This document shows, one piece after another, positions 50,522 through 59,095 of a stretch of DNA of 64,000 nucleotides. Position 1 is the stretch's first letter. Each line of letters opens with the position of its first letter. Position numbers and translations under genes: made by a program. The notes below the pieces were generated by a model. It did no database searches. It saw only the letters and a list, made by a program, of their open reading frames with translations, and was not told the DNA's origin. The DNA comes from CAKMZU01 sp965248335 (lineage in GTDB: Bacteria; Pseudomonadota; Gammaproteobacteria; Pseudomonadales; DT-91): positions 248,001-312,000 of the forward strand of contig CBDFIY010000003.1 in the NCBI GenBank assembly GCA_965248335.1. The letters are read 5' to 3'.

Positions 50522-50568
50522 TAGCTAGCTTATTGGCTAGCTAATCTTCCCCCCTTCTAGTAACCCCC
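50522..50568 (+). terminator. Hairpin with adjoining C-rich motif
   Basis: TAGCTAGC-ttattg-GCTAGCTA (50522-50543) is a perfect 8-bp hairpin 20 bp after the coiled-coil gene. It is followed not by T but by C6-TTCTAGTAA-C5 (50549-50568), a motif very like one after the uspA terminator at 54108-54125. Confidence 0.5.
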
Positions 50569-50748
50569 TGCCTCATATCCTTTATCTAACAAGTTAATTT
50601 AGATTAATATTAATACAGTTACACAGAGATCTTTTTGACAAGCATTTGAATATCGGAGGTATTGCCGATGGGTGATCTATTAGTAGCCCCCGCTTTAAGC
50701 TTCGATAAATTCTTGAAGGCAAAACGGGTAGCGATAAAATGTAAGAGT

Positions 50749-51174
50749 TTACTCGAGAAGATAGTTAACGGCCGCGTTAATTTCTTCTTTGGAGCAATCC
50801 ATGCAGAGACCCTTAGCCGGCATTGCGCCAATACCCTTAAAGGCATTGTTATATAGGGTTTCTTTGCCTTTAGCTAGGCGATCTTTCCATTGAGCAGCAT
50901 TGCCTTTAATTGGGGCACCGGCAGCACCTGTTGAGTGACATGCTGTACAGTTCGTATTAAAAATTTGTTCCCCTGTTCTTGGGCCGTTTGACGTTTTTGG
51001 TGTAGGTACCTCATTTGCACACGGGCTTCCTTCTAAGCATACATTACCTGGAGACTCGATTCTTTCGCTAATCATTGCTTTTCTATCTTTTGATAATGAA
51101 AAAGCAGACATTGAAAATGAGGCAGTTAATAAAATAGTTAGGCTAGAGAGCAGCATTATTTGAAGTGGCTTCAT
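50749..51174 (-). CDS. Cytochrome c5-like monohaem protein
   Basis: This is an exported cytochrome c of 141 residues: signal peptide (about 1-26), a linker with two extra Cys (VCLEGSPCANE), the haem site NCTACHSTGAAGAP, a Met ligand in IGAMPAKG, and the cytochrome c5 hallmark GLCMDCSKEEI with a disulfide pair near the C terminus. It is likely a periplasmic electron carrier. The small plus-strand ORF overlapping it is not credible. Confidence 0.9.
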   Translation of the reverse strand: MKPLQIMLLSSLTILLTASFSMSAFSLSKDRKAMISERIESPGNVCLEGSPCANEVPTPKTSNGPRTGEQIFNTNCTACHSTGAAGAPIKGNAAQWKDRLAKGKETLYNNAFKGIGAMPAKGLCMDCSKEEINAAVNYLLE

Positions 51175-51461
51175 TTTTTTCTCTTATCTTATATTGTGGA
51201 ACATGGCCGTTTCTATTATACCTACGAATTTTTGAATTGTTAAATATACAACCCATATCGAGATGTGTTTTCTTGGCAATTGTTCGTTTTGCGATTTTTT
51301 AGTTTATGCAGGATAATGCTCTTTCTAGAGTTTAAACCTATGTCTTTTCCTTTAGGAATTTAATCGAGAGTGTAAGTTGTTGCTTAATACTATGATGGTT
51401 GGTAACACTGTTGGATAGTTTGTTCTCGAGCCTATTTCTAGCTAATGTTTTGAGAGAGAGT

Positions 51462-52013
51462 ATGTCTTCGCTACAAGATCAATTGTTGAAATCAGGTTTG
51501 GTTGACAGCAAAAAAGCTAAGCAAGTAAAAAAAAGTAAAAAAAAGCAAAATAAAGCAGCCCATAAAAGCAAGCAGCCCATTGTTGATGAAGGAAAGGAGG
51601 TTGCACGTAAGGCCCTGAAGGAAAAAGCAGAGCAATCACGTAAGGTTAACGAAGAAAAAAACCGCCTTGGCGAAGAGAAAGCGCTCCTTGCTCAAATAAA
51701 GCAGATTGTATTATTGAATAAGATCGATGGAATTAAAGGCGATATAGGTTTTAATTTTGCTGATGGGACAAAGGTAAAAAAACTCTATGTGAGTGACTCT
51801 ATTAGCACTGATTTAAGCAAAGGTAGGCTAGCTATTGTAAAAATTGATGAAATAAACGCGCCTCAGTATTATGTTATTGCAAAAAAAGTGGCTGAGAAAA
51901 TTTCTGAGCGGAATGAAAGTGTTATTTTATTAATGAATAAGAATGAGAGTAACGATATTGATGAGGACGATCCTTACGCGGATTTCCAGATACCTGATGA
52001 TTTAATGTGGTAG
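51462..52013 (+). CDS. DUF2058 (YaiL-type) protein
   Basis: The start is set at ATG 51462, preceded by GAGAGAG; the in-frame ATG/GTG further upstream would add an unlikely N terminus. The 183-residue protein begins MSSLQDQLLKSGLVDSKKAK, the typical DUF2058 opening, has a Lys-rich nucleic-acid-binding-like segment (about 20-75), and ends in a compact domain with DDPYADFQIPDDLMW. The function is unknown. Confidence 0.88.
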   Translation: MSSLQDQLLKSGLVDSKKAKQVKKSKKKQNKAAHKSKQPIVDEGKEVARKALKEKAEQSRKVNEEKNRLGEEKALLAQIKQIVLLNKIDGIKGDIGFNFADGTKVKKLYVSDSISTDLSKGRLAIVKIDEINAPQYYVIAKKVAEKISERNESVILLMNKNESNDIDEDDPYADFQIPDDLMW

Positions 52014-52110
52014 TTTTCACAAAAGGTTTGTCAGTCAGTTAGCCATTCATACTATACTGACAATGCAGTAAATGGCCTATCCGATATTATATTTATAAAA
52101 AAGGATTTTT

Positions 52111-53523
52111 ATGAAGAAGTATATACTCTCGACCCTTTTTGTCGCCAATTTCAGTGTTGCACTCCCATTTAATTCCCAAGATACCATATCCAGAAGCATG
52201 GGGGGGGCGGGCGTTGCTTCATCAAATCCTGGCTCGGCCAGTCAATTTAACCCAGCCTTACTAAGTCACTATAGAGAAGATCAAGACTTTAGTATCGTCT
52301 TCCCGAATATATCCGCTTCATTGAAATACAAAAAAGAAGTTAAAGATGCGTTACAGCGAATCAATGATGAAAGTTATATCCCAAATATTAGGGATTCGAT
52401 TACGAATCTTAACCGTTTAAGTCAGCAGACGTTTCGTTCAAACGTCAATCAACTCGTAACTAACACAGATGCGCTATCGGGAAGTTTACGTATTATTTCT
52501 GGTCGTCCTGTTACAGCAACAGTGACCCCTTTTGATATCACACTGAGTTTTCCTGGAGAAAAATTTGGTTTTGCCATCTATACGAATACATCACTACATG
52601 TTCAGGCTGTTCCTCATGTTAGCGAATGCGATTTACAGTTAATGAAGGGCTTTGCAGATTTATTAGAAAGTATTTCCCCCAGCAACCCACAAATACCAAC
52701 TGATAACACACGGATTGATTTAAATTGTGAAGAAAGGCAATTAAGCTTGGATCTTGTTCGCCGTAATAACGGAAACAATCAAGCTGAATTTCTTGATTTT
52801 ACTCAGGGAAAAGCTTCAGATGGTAAAAGTTTTTTGTTGTCGAGTGCGGAAGCAGCTCTTTTAGTTATTAATGAAACAGGTATATCTATTTCTCATCAGT
52901 TTGTAATAAAAGATACTCCTATATCTATTGGCATTACTCCTAAATACTTGTCTGTAGCTACGGCTTATGCTTTTCCAACCGTCAAATCCATCAGTGATAA
53001 TACCTTCGATACCAAAGATTACCTTAAAGATAACTATCAGCGTGATGGCGATTTTTCTTCTGACTTTGGTCTTGCCGTCGACTTTCTTAACGATCGTTCA
53101 TTAACAGTGGGTTTAGTCGTGAAAAACATGATTCCTCATACTTATGAGTCTTTGCCGTTTAATCGCTTTGGGGATGATAGTAAGCAGATAAGTCAGAAGT
53201 TTACAGTGGATACACAAGTCCGTGCGGGAGTGAGCTTCGAGAAATACGGTTTTATAATTGCTACAGATATTGATCTGACTGAAAATAGCCCGTTATTTTT
53301 TGGAAATTCAACACAGTTTGCTGCATTTGGTATCGAATATGACATTGCAGACGTAAATATTGTGAAGCTTCGGGCGGGTGCTAAAATTAATATGAAAGAT
53401 AAGACAGATAATACCTTTTCGGGGGGGCTAGGCGTGAATATCTTTGCCCTACACTTGGATTTAGGCGCAGAAATGGGTGATGAATACCTTGCTGGCGCAA
53501 TGCAGTTAGGGTTAGATTTCTAA
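52111..53523 (+). CDS. TraF-like (PF13729) outer-membrane protein
   Basis: The 470-residue protein has a signal peptide (about 1-18) and SRSMGGAGVASSNPGSASQFNPALL, the opening typical of the chromosomal family annotated as conjugal transfer protein TraF, which resembles FadL/OmpP1 barrels. Beta-strand alternation is strong in the second half, ending in GLDF. No other conjugation gene is nearby, so a transport or envelope role is more likely than conjugation. The gene contains a G8 tract (52200-52207) and a G7 tract (53421-53427) in frame. Confidence 0.78.
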   Translation: MKKYILSTLFVANFSVALPFNSQDTISRSMGGAGVASSNPGSASQFNPALLSHYREDQDFSIVFPNISASLKYKKEVKDALQRINDESYIPNIRDSITNLNRLSQQTFRSNVNQLVTNTDALSGSLRIISGRPVTATVTPFDITLSFPGEKFGFAIYTNTSLHVQAVPHVSECDLQLMKGFADLLESISPSNPQIPTDNTRIDLNCEERQLSLDLVRRNNGNNQAEFLDFTQGKASDGKSFLLSSAEAALLVINETGISISHQFVIKDTPISIGITPKYLSVATAYAFPTVKSISDNTFDTKDYLKDNYQRDGDFSSDFGLAVDFLNDRSLTVGLVVKNMIPHTYESLPFNRFGDDSKQISQKFTVDTQVRAGVSFEKYGFIIATDIDLTENSPLFFGNSTQFAAFGIEYDIADVNIVKLRAGAKINMKDKTDNTFSGGLGVNIFALHLDLGAEMGDEYLAGAMQLGLDF

Positions 53524-53610
53524 TTGTCTACCATGGTTATGGAACTGCAGGCAAGATTATGGTCTCTATATAGATACGAGTTAATGATCTATTTAAGTTA
53601 GGAGAGATTG

Positions 53611-54057
53611 ATGAGTAAGTACCAGCGAATACTTGTTGCTATCGACTTAGAACAAGAAACACAGCGTATCATAGATAGTGCCTTGTCTCTGACGAGTGAT
53701 ACTGCATTGATTAAGGTCATCCATGTTGTCCTGCCCTTGTCACAAGCTTTTTATGCTAATGGGCTAGGACTCGTCCAGCCAATGGTCGACTTGGTTAAGC
53801 TTGAAAATGATATTATCGAGAAGGCAACAGCTGATCTAGATCATTTAGTGAGTGCCGCAAGCCCAACAGCTAATATCGTATCAGAAGTTAAAAAAGGTGA
53901 TGTTGTTGAGATGATTGTTGATGAAGCCAAAGATTATCATGCGGATGTCATTGTCTTAGGCAGTCATGGCACATCGGGTATAAAACTTTTACTCGGGTCA
54001 ACCGCAAACGGTGTGCTGCATCATGCACCTTGCGATACGTTGATGGTGAAACTCTAG
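53611..54057 (+). CDS. Universal stress protein UspA family
   Basis: The 148-residue single-domain Usp starts at ATG 53611 (AGGAGAG 8 bp upstream). It begins MSKYQRILVAIDLE and carries the ATP-binding motif GSHGTSGIKLLLGSTANGVL near the C terminus (G-2x-G-9x-GS), suggesting the nucleotide-binding subtype. The cellular role is stress or starvation survival in general; the partner is unknown. Confidence 0.92.
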   Translation: MSKYQRILVAIDLEQETQRIIDSALSLTSDTALIKVIHVVLPLSQAFYANGLGLVQPMVDLVKLENDIIEKATADLDHLVSAASPTANIVSEVKKGDVVEMIVDEAKDYHADVIVLGSHGTSGIKLLLGSTANGVLHHAPCDTLMVKL

Positions 54058-54390
54058 TCTAATGTAAAGTCATATCTAAGAGTCAGTATAATCTGGCTCT
54101 TTTTTTGCCCCCCCTCTAGTCCCCCTTTATAAATTTCAAACCTGAAAAATAAATACACGAAATTCGTAAAATGATAACTATGAACGATGGAAATTTCTGT
54201 TGTCTGTTTATACTCTCGCCAATGATCAAAAATAAGACAAAGTATGCAGTGTTAATTTAAATGAAGGAAATCTTTGATTTTTATCGAAAAGTTTCAATTG
54301 CTTATTGTCTTTAAAAGGCAGATCAAAAATAACAGCTAAGCTGTAAGAGATAACAATAAAACGCTGGCTACCGTCAGCAGAGGAGGAAAC
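54058..54390. other. Gene-free stretch between uspA and small HTH-like gene
   Basis: This 333-bp region holds the uspA terminator, a C-rich motif and an A/T-rich stretch. A good ribosome-binding site (AGAGGAGG) lies just before ATG 54391. No gene or clear promoter consensus is seen. Confidence 0.6.
54079..54106 (+). terminator. Rho-independent terminator after uspA
   Basis: AGAGTCAG-tataat-CTGGCTCT (54079-54100), 8-bp stem with one G-T pair, followed by a T-run. The motif C7-TCTAGT-C5 (54108-54125) begins 1 bp later. Confidence 0.88.
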
Positions 54391-54678
54391 ATGTTAACCC
54401 TTCAACAAATCCTTATGCTAAAAGAAAATAATGTAACAACTATGTCCCAGCTGGCTTTGTTATTAGCAGCTGAAAAGCCAAAACCTTTTCAAGTACTGGC
54501 AGAAGAAACGGGCGTTACTGTTCGAGGTATAGAGAGAATGATTGAGCGAGGTACAGACTTGCTAAAAGTAGTGGAGGCGAAGAAGGTTAAAAAACAAGAA
54601 AATTCGGTTGGGCGACCTGTCGTGCGTGCTGTCATACGATCAGCGAAAGCAACGCGAATACTTAAAAAATTAGCATGA
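54391..54678 (+). CDS. Small helix-turn-helix-like protein
   Basis: The 95-residue protein is preceded by a strong ribosome-binding site AGAGGAGG. Residues ~30-55 (PKPFQVLAEETGVTVRGIER) have helix-turn-helix spacing, and the C-terminal 35 residues are very basic (many Lys/Arg, including SVGRPVVRAVIRSAKATR). A DNA- or RNA-binding role is likely, but no family is recognised. Confidence 0.55.
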   Translation: MLTLQQILMLKENNVTTMSQLALLLAAEKPKPFQVLAEETGVTVRGIERMIERGTDLLKVVEAKKVKKQENSVGRPVVRAVIRSAKATRILKKLA

Positions 54679-54898
54679 CGGAAAACCCCCTCTACTTTGG
54701 GTGCCATCTATATTCGGGATGAGGTAGATGCCTGCGGGCATAGATGATCCTTTGTCGCATGGGGGCGTTAGTCAGCCCAGGAATCATTATTAATTTGATA
54801 ACTGCAATTACTCCCAGTACTAGACTGGATTTTCCTTTTTTGGATGTGAAAAGTTTAATTGGTTGCTCACCTGTTTTTCTAGCTAAGCCAAAATAAGA

Positions 54899-56140
54899 TC
54901 AAGACAGAGTGGGTAATTTATCCATGCTGGCAAGAATTCCCGTAACAAATAAAATGCAGGCAATGAAGGCTAAAAGAATATGGAGCGTAGTTCCTCCTGC
55001 TGATGTATAGCCATCGTTGGCAGGATTTTTTTGCCTTCGTATGGCGATGACCATAGCAATAGGTATTAAGATCAAAACGATGGTTATTATCGCCGCAGAA
55101 AAATTTAACGCTTGCTGAAATATATCTGAAGCAAACATGACGAGAACGAGCGTTGGTACAAATGTTAATAACGTTGACGTGATATTGCCCCTTCGTGAAA
55201 GTGAAATTCGTAAGCTATCTCGTATAAAATCTTTCAATGAGAGCGCTATGGTTGCGTAAGAGGTTGCGATGGCTACATTAGCGAAGATAATAATCAGAAG
55301 CGTTGTCAGGTTGCTTCCTTTGTTGATATAAAGAAAAAAATCACCAATATTATTATTGTCGTGTGTGGTTAAAAAGTCGGCATAGCTATGGGCTCCGTAC
55401 CGAGGCAGTATGCCTAAAGTGACAGTTAGCCAAATTACGTAAACGGTAAACGGTAATAAACTGCCCGCAATGATCGCTTTACGCGTTGATTTGATATTTT
55501 TATTTAAGTAATAAAATACAGAGGGAACAACGATTTGTAACCCAAAGGAAAAAAACAAGATAGGAATTGCTGAGGCGATAAATCTTGTACTATTGTTTGT
55601 GTCTATTAATAACGGTATCTTTATATCGTGAAACAGTAATGCTGTGAGTAAAAAAAAGCATACCCCTTTTAGCGAAAAGAGTATCCTATTGGCCCAGTCA
55701 ACAGTTTGATGGCCTTTATAGACAACACAGGCAATAATAAAAACATAGGTCACACTAATGAAATGATTAGGTGCGCTAATACCGTTAGCGTGTAAGTTTG
55801 CTTTTATCATAGATGCACCACCGCTGACGAAAGCACAGGAAAGCGCGAGCAGTAAAACTAAATAAGCAACGGTACAAAAAATCAGACCTGTAGAGCCGAG
55901 TGTGTAAGCGCTCATTGAGCTAAAGCTTTTTACGCTATCGGGTGTCTTAGAGAGCACCTCCAGAATTAATAATGATGTGATAATGGAGGTTAGGGCTGCA
56001 ATCGTAAGGAGTATTAAGCTTATAAGGAACCCAGGCCCTGATGCTGATAAAGGGAGTCCTAGCATTCCTGCTCCGATGCAAGTCCCCGCAAAGATAAGTA
56101 TGCTGCCCAGCATTTTTGATTGAGGCATAATGGAGCTCAT
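54899..56140 (-). CDS. Aromatic amino acid permease (TyrP/Mtr-like)
   Basis: This HAAAP-family proton symporter has about 11 transmembrane helices. The start is ATG 56140 (MSSIMPQSKM); a longer frame begins with TTG. The opening GSILIFAGTCIGAGMLGLPL is typical of TyrP/Mtr/TnaB. At 413 residues it has the family's length. Whether tyrosine or tryptophan is preferred cannot be told. Confidence 0.88.
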   Translation of the reverse strand: MSSIMPQSKMLGSILIFAGTCIGAGMLGLPLSASGPGFLISLILLTIAALTSIITSLLILEVLSKTPDSVKSFSSMSAYTLGSTGLIFCTVAYLVLLLALSCAFVSGGASMIKANLHANGISAPNHFISVTYVFIIACVVYKGHQTVDWANRILFSLKGVCFFLLTALLFHDIKIPLLIDTNNSTRFIASAIPILFFSFGLQIVVPSVFYYLNKNIKSTRKAIIAGSLLPFTVYVIWLTVTLGILPRYGAHSYADFLTTHDNNNIGDFFLYINKGSNLTTLLIIIFANVAIATSYATIALSLKDFIRDSLRISLSRRGNITSTLLTFVPTLVLVMFASDIFQQALNFSAAIITIVLILIPIAMVIAIRRQKNPANDGYTSAGGTTLHILLAFIACILFVTGILASMDKLPTLS

Positions 56141-56267
56141 AGTGAGTAAAAAGGGTTGTCTAAATAACCCTTGCAAGCTTTGATAGCGGGTCGCCCGGAG
56201 ACCTGCTTAATTCAAAATCTGACATAACAAATGCCGTTATGTTCCATACGACTCGACCTTTTCTAAA

Positions 56268-57953
56268 TCACGATGATTCACCATTATATTGCTCAATGAA
56301 TGCTTTTATTTTTTCAATAGGTTGAGGTGTGGATAAATAATAGCCTTGAATAATGTCTGCCCCAAGGCTACGCAACATATCGATTTGCTGCTTGTACTCA
56401 ACACCCTCAAGGACAACTTCTAAATCCAAATTTTTAGCAAGCTCTATGGTAGAGCTAATAATCATTTTATCTTTTGGTGAAAAACGCATGTTGCTAACAA
56501 ATGAACGGTCGATTTTGATTTGATCAATAGGTAATGACATAATACGAGATAGCGTTGAATAGCCAGTGCCGTAGTCATCCAGTGAAATTTTAACGCCTAG
56601 AGATCTGAGTTGAGCCAAGGTTTTCTGCGCACTATCATCCGCTGTCATCATGGCTGTTTCTGTGAGTTCGACACACAATAAATTTGGTGAGATCGCATAC
56701 CTTCTCATTAAAGTCGTTATTTTATTTATCAGGTTGGGTGCACATAGATTTTTTGGGGAGAAATTGACCGCCACTTGAATGGTTTTTCCGAGAGTGCAAA
56801 TATGTGACATGACGATTTCAAGAAAGTGAAAAAGTGCCTCATGCACTAGTTCAGACTGCTCAAGAATAGGAATAAAGTCGTGAGGGAGTAGAATACCCAA
56901 TTCAGGGTGATCCCATCGTAAAAGTGCTTCGCAAGCTGTGATTTTATCTAGATTAAGATCAAGGCTGGGCTGAAGGTATAAAGTGAACTCATTATTCTTT
57001 AATGCATTTTTTAAGTCATTCGTTAATTTTAGTTGTTGGTGGCTTAAGCTTCGCAAACTCTCTTCGAAAATGACGGGATAGCCTACTATTTTAGATCGGT
57101 GGCAGGCAATATTAGCAAGCTTGAGTAATTCTGAAATGGTTTTTTCTCTCGTTGTATCTATCGCAATGCCAATAGAGCAGGCTGCCGAAATAGTAAACCC
57201 TGCTATGGTTGTGGGGTGAGAAAGGGCTTGTTGTAATTGTGCCGTATATTGTTTGAATGGCCACTCCATTGCCGTGACATGCGTATTTAGAATACAAAAC
57301 TTATCGCCACCAATTCGCGCGTAAAGATTATCCTGCGACTCGCAAAATGTTTTGAGTTGTAAGGACGCGTAGCGCAAAAGTTCATCGCCAGCATCGTGTC
57401 CAAGGGCCGCATTGACTTGGTCTAAACCTTTTAAATCAATAATGATCAGTCTTGTGGATGAGCTTGCGGGTAAATCAATAAGGCGTTTTTCAGAGAGTTG
57501 AGCAAAATATAGGCGGTTGGGTATGCCGGTTAAGGTATCTATGTTTTCAAGTGTTGACTGAGTTTTGGTTACTGTGGGGATATTATCTGTATTTGCATGG
57601 ACAGCATCAGGAAAGGTTTCGATCATCATGATGTAACCGCTCATGAATACAGAGCGCATGATTTTTTTTGCAGTGTCTATATAAAGCGTGTCGTTAGCTC
57701 CGTATGGCTGTGCGATCCAATGCTTCATGTTTGAAGAGCCAGGAATAGCATCTTCAAGGAAAAGCCCCGTCAATTGATTGGCGTTAATAGGTATGTTAAG
57801 TGTAGATGCGGCATTCTCGTTGCACACAATGACTTTCCCCTTGTGGTCGAGAATGACGATACCTATAGGTGATTTTTGTACGATAGCTAACAATAAATCA
57901 GCCATTTCGACTTTATGCATAGGGCAGTTCGGTATTTTTTGCTGAAGTTGCAT
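56268..57953 (-). CDS. PAS-GGDEF-EAL protein, likely c-di-GMP phosphodiesterase
   Basis: The 561-residue protein has a PAS domain (about 20-120: SPIGIVILDHKGKVIVCNE), a degenerate GGDEF domain (motif GGDKF near residue 214, so cyclase activity is doubtful), and an EAL domain with all main catalytic segments: EALLRW (~341), VNFSPKNL, VELTETAM, LDDYGTGYST, IKIDRSFV and EGVE. No membrane segment is seen, so it acts in the cytosol. PAS suggests redox, oxygen or ligand sensing. Confidence 0.9.
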   Translation of the reverse strand: MQLQQKIPNCPMHKVEMADLLLAIVQKSPIGIVILDHKGKVIVCNENAASTLNIPINANQLTGLFLEDAIPGSSNMKHWIAQPYGANDTLYIDTAKKIMRSVFMSGYIMMIETFPDAVHANTDNIPTVTKTQSTLENIDTLTGIPNRLYFAQLSEKRLIDLPASSSTRLIIIDLKGLDQVNAALGHDAGDELLRYASLQLKTFCESQDNLYARIGGDKFCILNTHVTAMEWPFKQYTAQLQQALSHPTTIAGFTISAACSIGIAIDTTREKTISELLKLANIACHRSKIVGYPVIFEESLRSLSHQQLKLTNDLKNALKNNEFTLYLQPSLDLNLDKITACEALLRWDHPELGILLPHDFIPILEQSELVHEALFHFLEIVMSHICTLGKTIQVAVNFSPKNLCAPNLINKITTLMRRYAISPNLLCVELTETAMMTADDSAQKTLAQLRSLGVKISLDDYGTGYSTLSRIMSLPIDQIKIDRSFVSNMRFSPKDKMIISSTIELAKNLDLEVVLEGVEYKQQIDMLRSLGADIIQGYYLSTPQPIEKIKAFIEQYNGESS

Positions 57954-58074
57954 GCTGTAGCGGATAGCTCGGCGATGCGTTAAGGATAGATGCCGGGGTG
58001 TACCTGAATAACAACTACTTATTTAAAATACCATAAGATATGGAATGCGCCAGAAAACGGCGTTGATAGTTTTG

Positions 58075-58557
58075 CTACGAACGATGCGATTGATTGATTC
58101 TTTGTGTTAACAAATCAAGTAAGCCTGCATCTTTACCAATGTAGTCCAACAGATTGCATTGTATGATTCGATCACGCTGCCGGATTTTTGAAAGTTTAGC
58201 AGGGATATCTTTTTCTACATGATTACCCGAACTTAAAAAATAAGGTAAAAAGTCGATCGAAAATTCTGCATCTGTGTATTGGCGGAAAAGCGTATTTACG
58301 TAGTCCTCTAAAGACGGGGTACCCAGTTCTAAAAAGCAACAATCTACAATGTCGTAGTGGGTGGTGTCGTAGTGATTAGTGTCGTAGTGGGTGGTGTCGT
58401 AGTGATTAGTGTCGTAGTGCGAAATGCTGCAGGTTGAATTTGTCAGCCTACCTCGTAATGATTGCGTAAGCGTTATGATTTCATTGTTTGATTCTGGACG
58501 CCTGCTTCCATGAGCGATAAGTAGGAATATGCTTAGCGTTTTCTTTGTGGTAGACAT
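58075..58557 (-). CDS. CbiX/SirB-like chelatase-family protein with tandem pentapeptide repeat
   Basis: The start is ATG 58557 (MSTTKKTLS); the longer frame has no family support. The 160-residue protein resembles single-domain sirohydrochlorin cobalt/ferro-chelatases: LLIAHGSRRPESNNE with the metal-binding His, CFLELGTPSLEDYV, and LPYFLSSGNHVEKDIP. Between the first helix and the FLELGTPSL strand lies an extra run of five units beginning HYD (HYDTN/HYDTT alternating), encoded by a 15-bp DNA repeat. Such an insert is not a normal part of the family. A His/Asp-rich loop could bind metal, but it may simply be a slippage product. It is divergent from nfeD. Confidence 0.75.
   Translation of the reverse strand: MSTTKKTLSIFLLIAHGSRRPESNNEIITLTQSLRGRLTNSTCSISHYDTNHYDTTHYDTNHYDTTHYDIVDCCFLELGTPSLEDYVNTLFRQYTDAEFSIDFLPYFLSSGNHVEKDIPAKLSKIRQRDRIIQCNLLDYIGKDAGLLDLLTQRINQSHRS
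58351..58419. repeat. In-gene minisatellite, 15-bp unit (30-bp higher-order)
   Basis: GTCGTAGTGGGTGGT and GTCGTAGTGATTAGT alternate. The 30-bp block 58351-58380 is repeated exactly at 58381-58410, and GTCGTAGTG follows once more. On the coding (minus) strand it encodes alternating HYDTN and HYDTT. Confidence 0.95.
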
Positions 58558-58636
58558 GAGACAATTGTAGCATTTTACGATTAAAAACAATAATCTCTTA
58601 TGTTGGCATTGAAAAAAATAAATTAAGAGGAAAAAT

Positions 58637-59086
58637 ATGTTTGAACCAACGTACTGGCAATGGATGATTGCAGGGTTTTTTCTTATTGGCTTAGAACTTT
58701 TTATTTCAACCTTTGTCACTTTATGGTTTGGTCTAGCCGCTGTAATTGTAGGCGCAGCCCTTTCATTGGTACCGATGGCACTCGGTGTGCAGTTGAGCCT
58801 TTGGCTTGGCTTATCGGTTTTGGGGGTGGTATTTTGGTTCGCATGGGCAGCCCCTAGACGTAAGAAGCGATCCTTGAGTGATATGCGGCAGGCAGTGATC
58901 AGCCAAACAGCGACAGTTATTAAGGTGCCTAGTGTTGGGCAAAAAGGGCTGCTGAGGTTTTACTCGCCTATTCTAGGTGTGGATGAATGGTTGTTTGAGA
59001 GTGATGAAACGATTGAGTTCGGAGATACTGTTATTGTGCTTGATCTTATAGACAGAAAAACATTAAACGTTAAACCGGTAAGTTAG
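58637..59086 (+). CDS. NfeD-family membrane protein
   Basis: The 149-residue protein has three to four N-terminal transmembrane helices (to about residue 72) and a C-terminal OB-fold (SQTATVIKVPSVGQKGLLRF...). NfeD proteins pair with SPFH/stomatin proteins in membrane microdomains. The partner gene follows 9 bp downstream. AGGAAAAAT precedes the ATG. Confidence 0.9.
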   Translation: MFEPTYWQWMIAGFFLIGLELFISTFVTLWFGLAAVIVGAALSLVPMALGVQLSLWLGLSVLGVVFWFAWAAPRRKKRSLSDMRQAVISQTATVIKVPSVGQKGLLRFYSPILGVDEWLFESDETIEFGDTVIVLDLIDRKTLNVKPVS

Positions 59087-59095
59087 GAGGAAGGT

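Noticed and set aside
50662..50856. 64-residue plus-strand ORF next to cytochrome c5
   Set aside because: Its second half is antisense to the cytochrome c5 coding sequence, and it has no known motif.
52111..53523. Evidence for a conjugative element from the TraF-like gene
   Set aside because: No other transfer, relaxase or integrase genes are present; the family is common on chromosomes as an outer-membrane protein.
58351..58419. Possible CRISPR array
   Set aside because: Repeats are contiguous with no unique spacers, in phase with a coding frame, and lack any cas gene.
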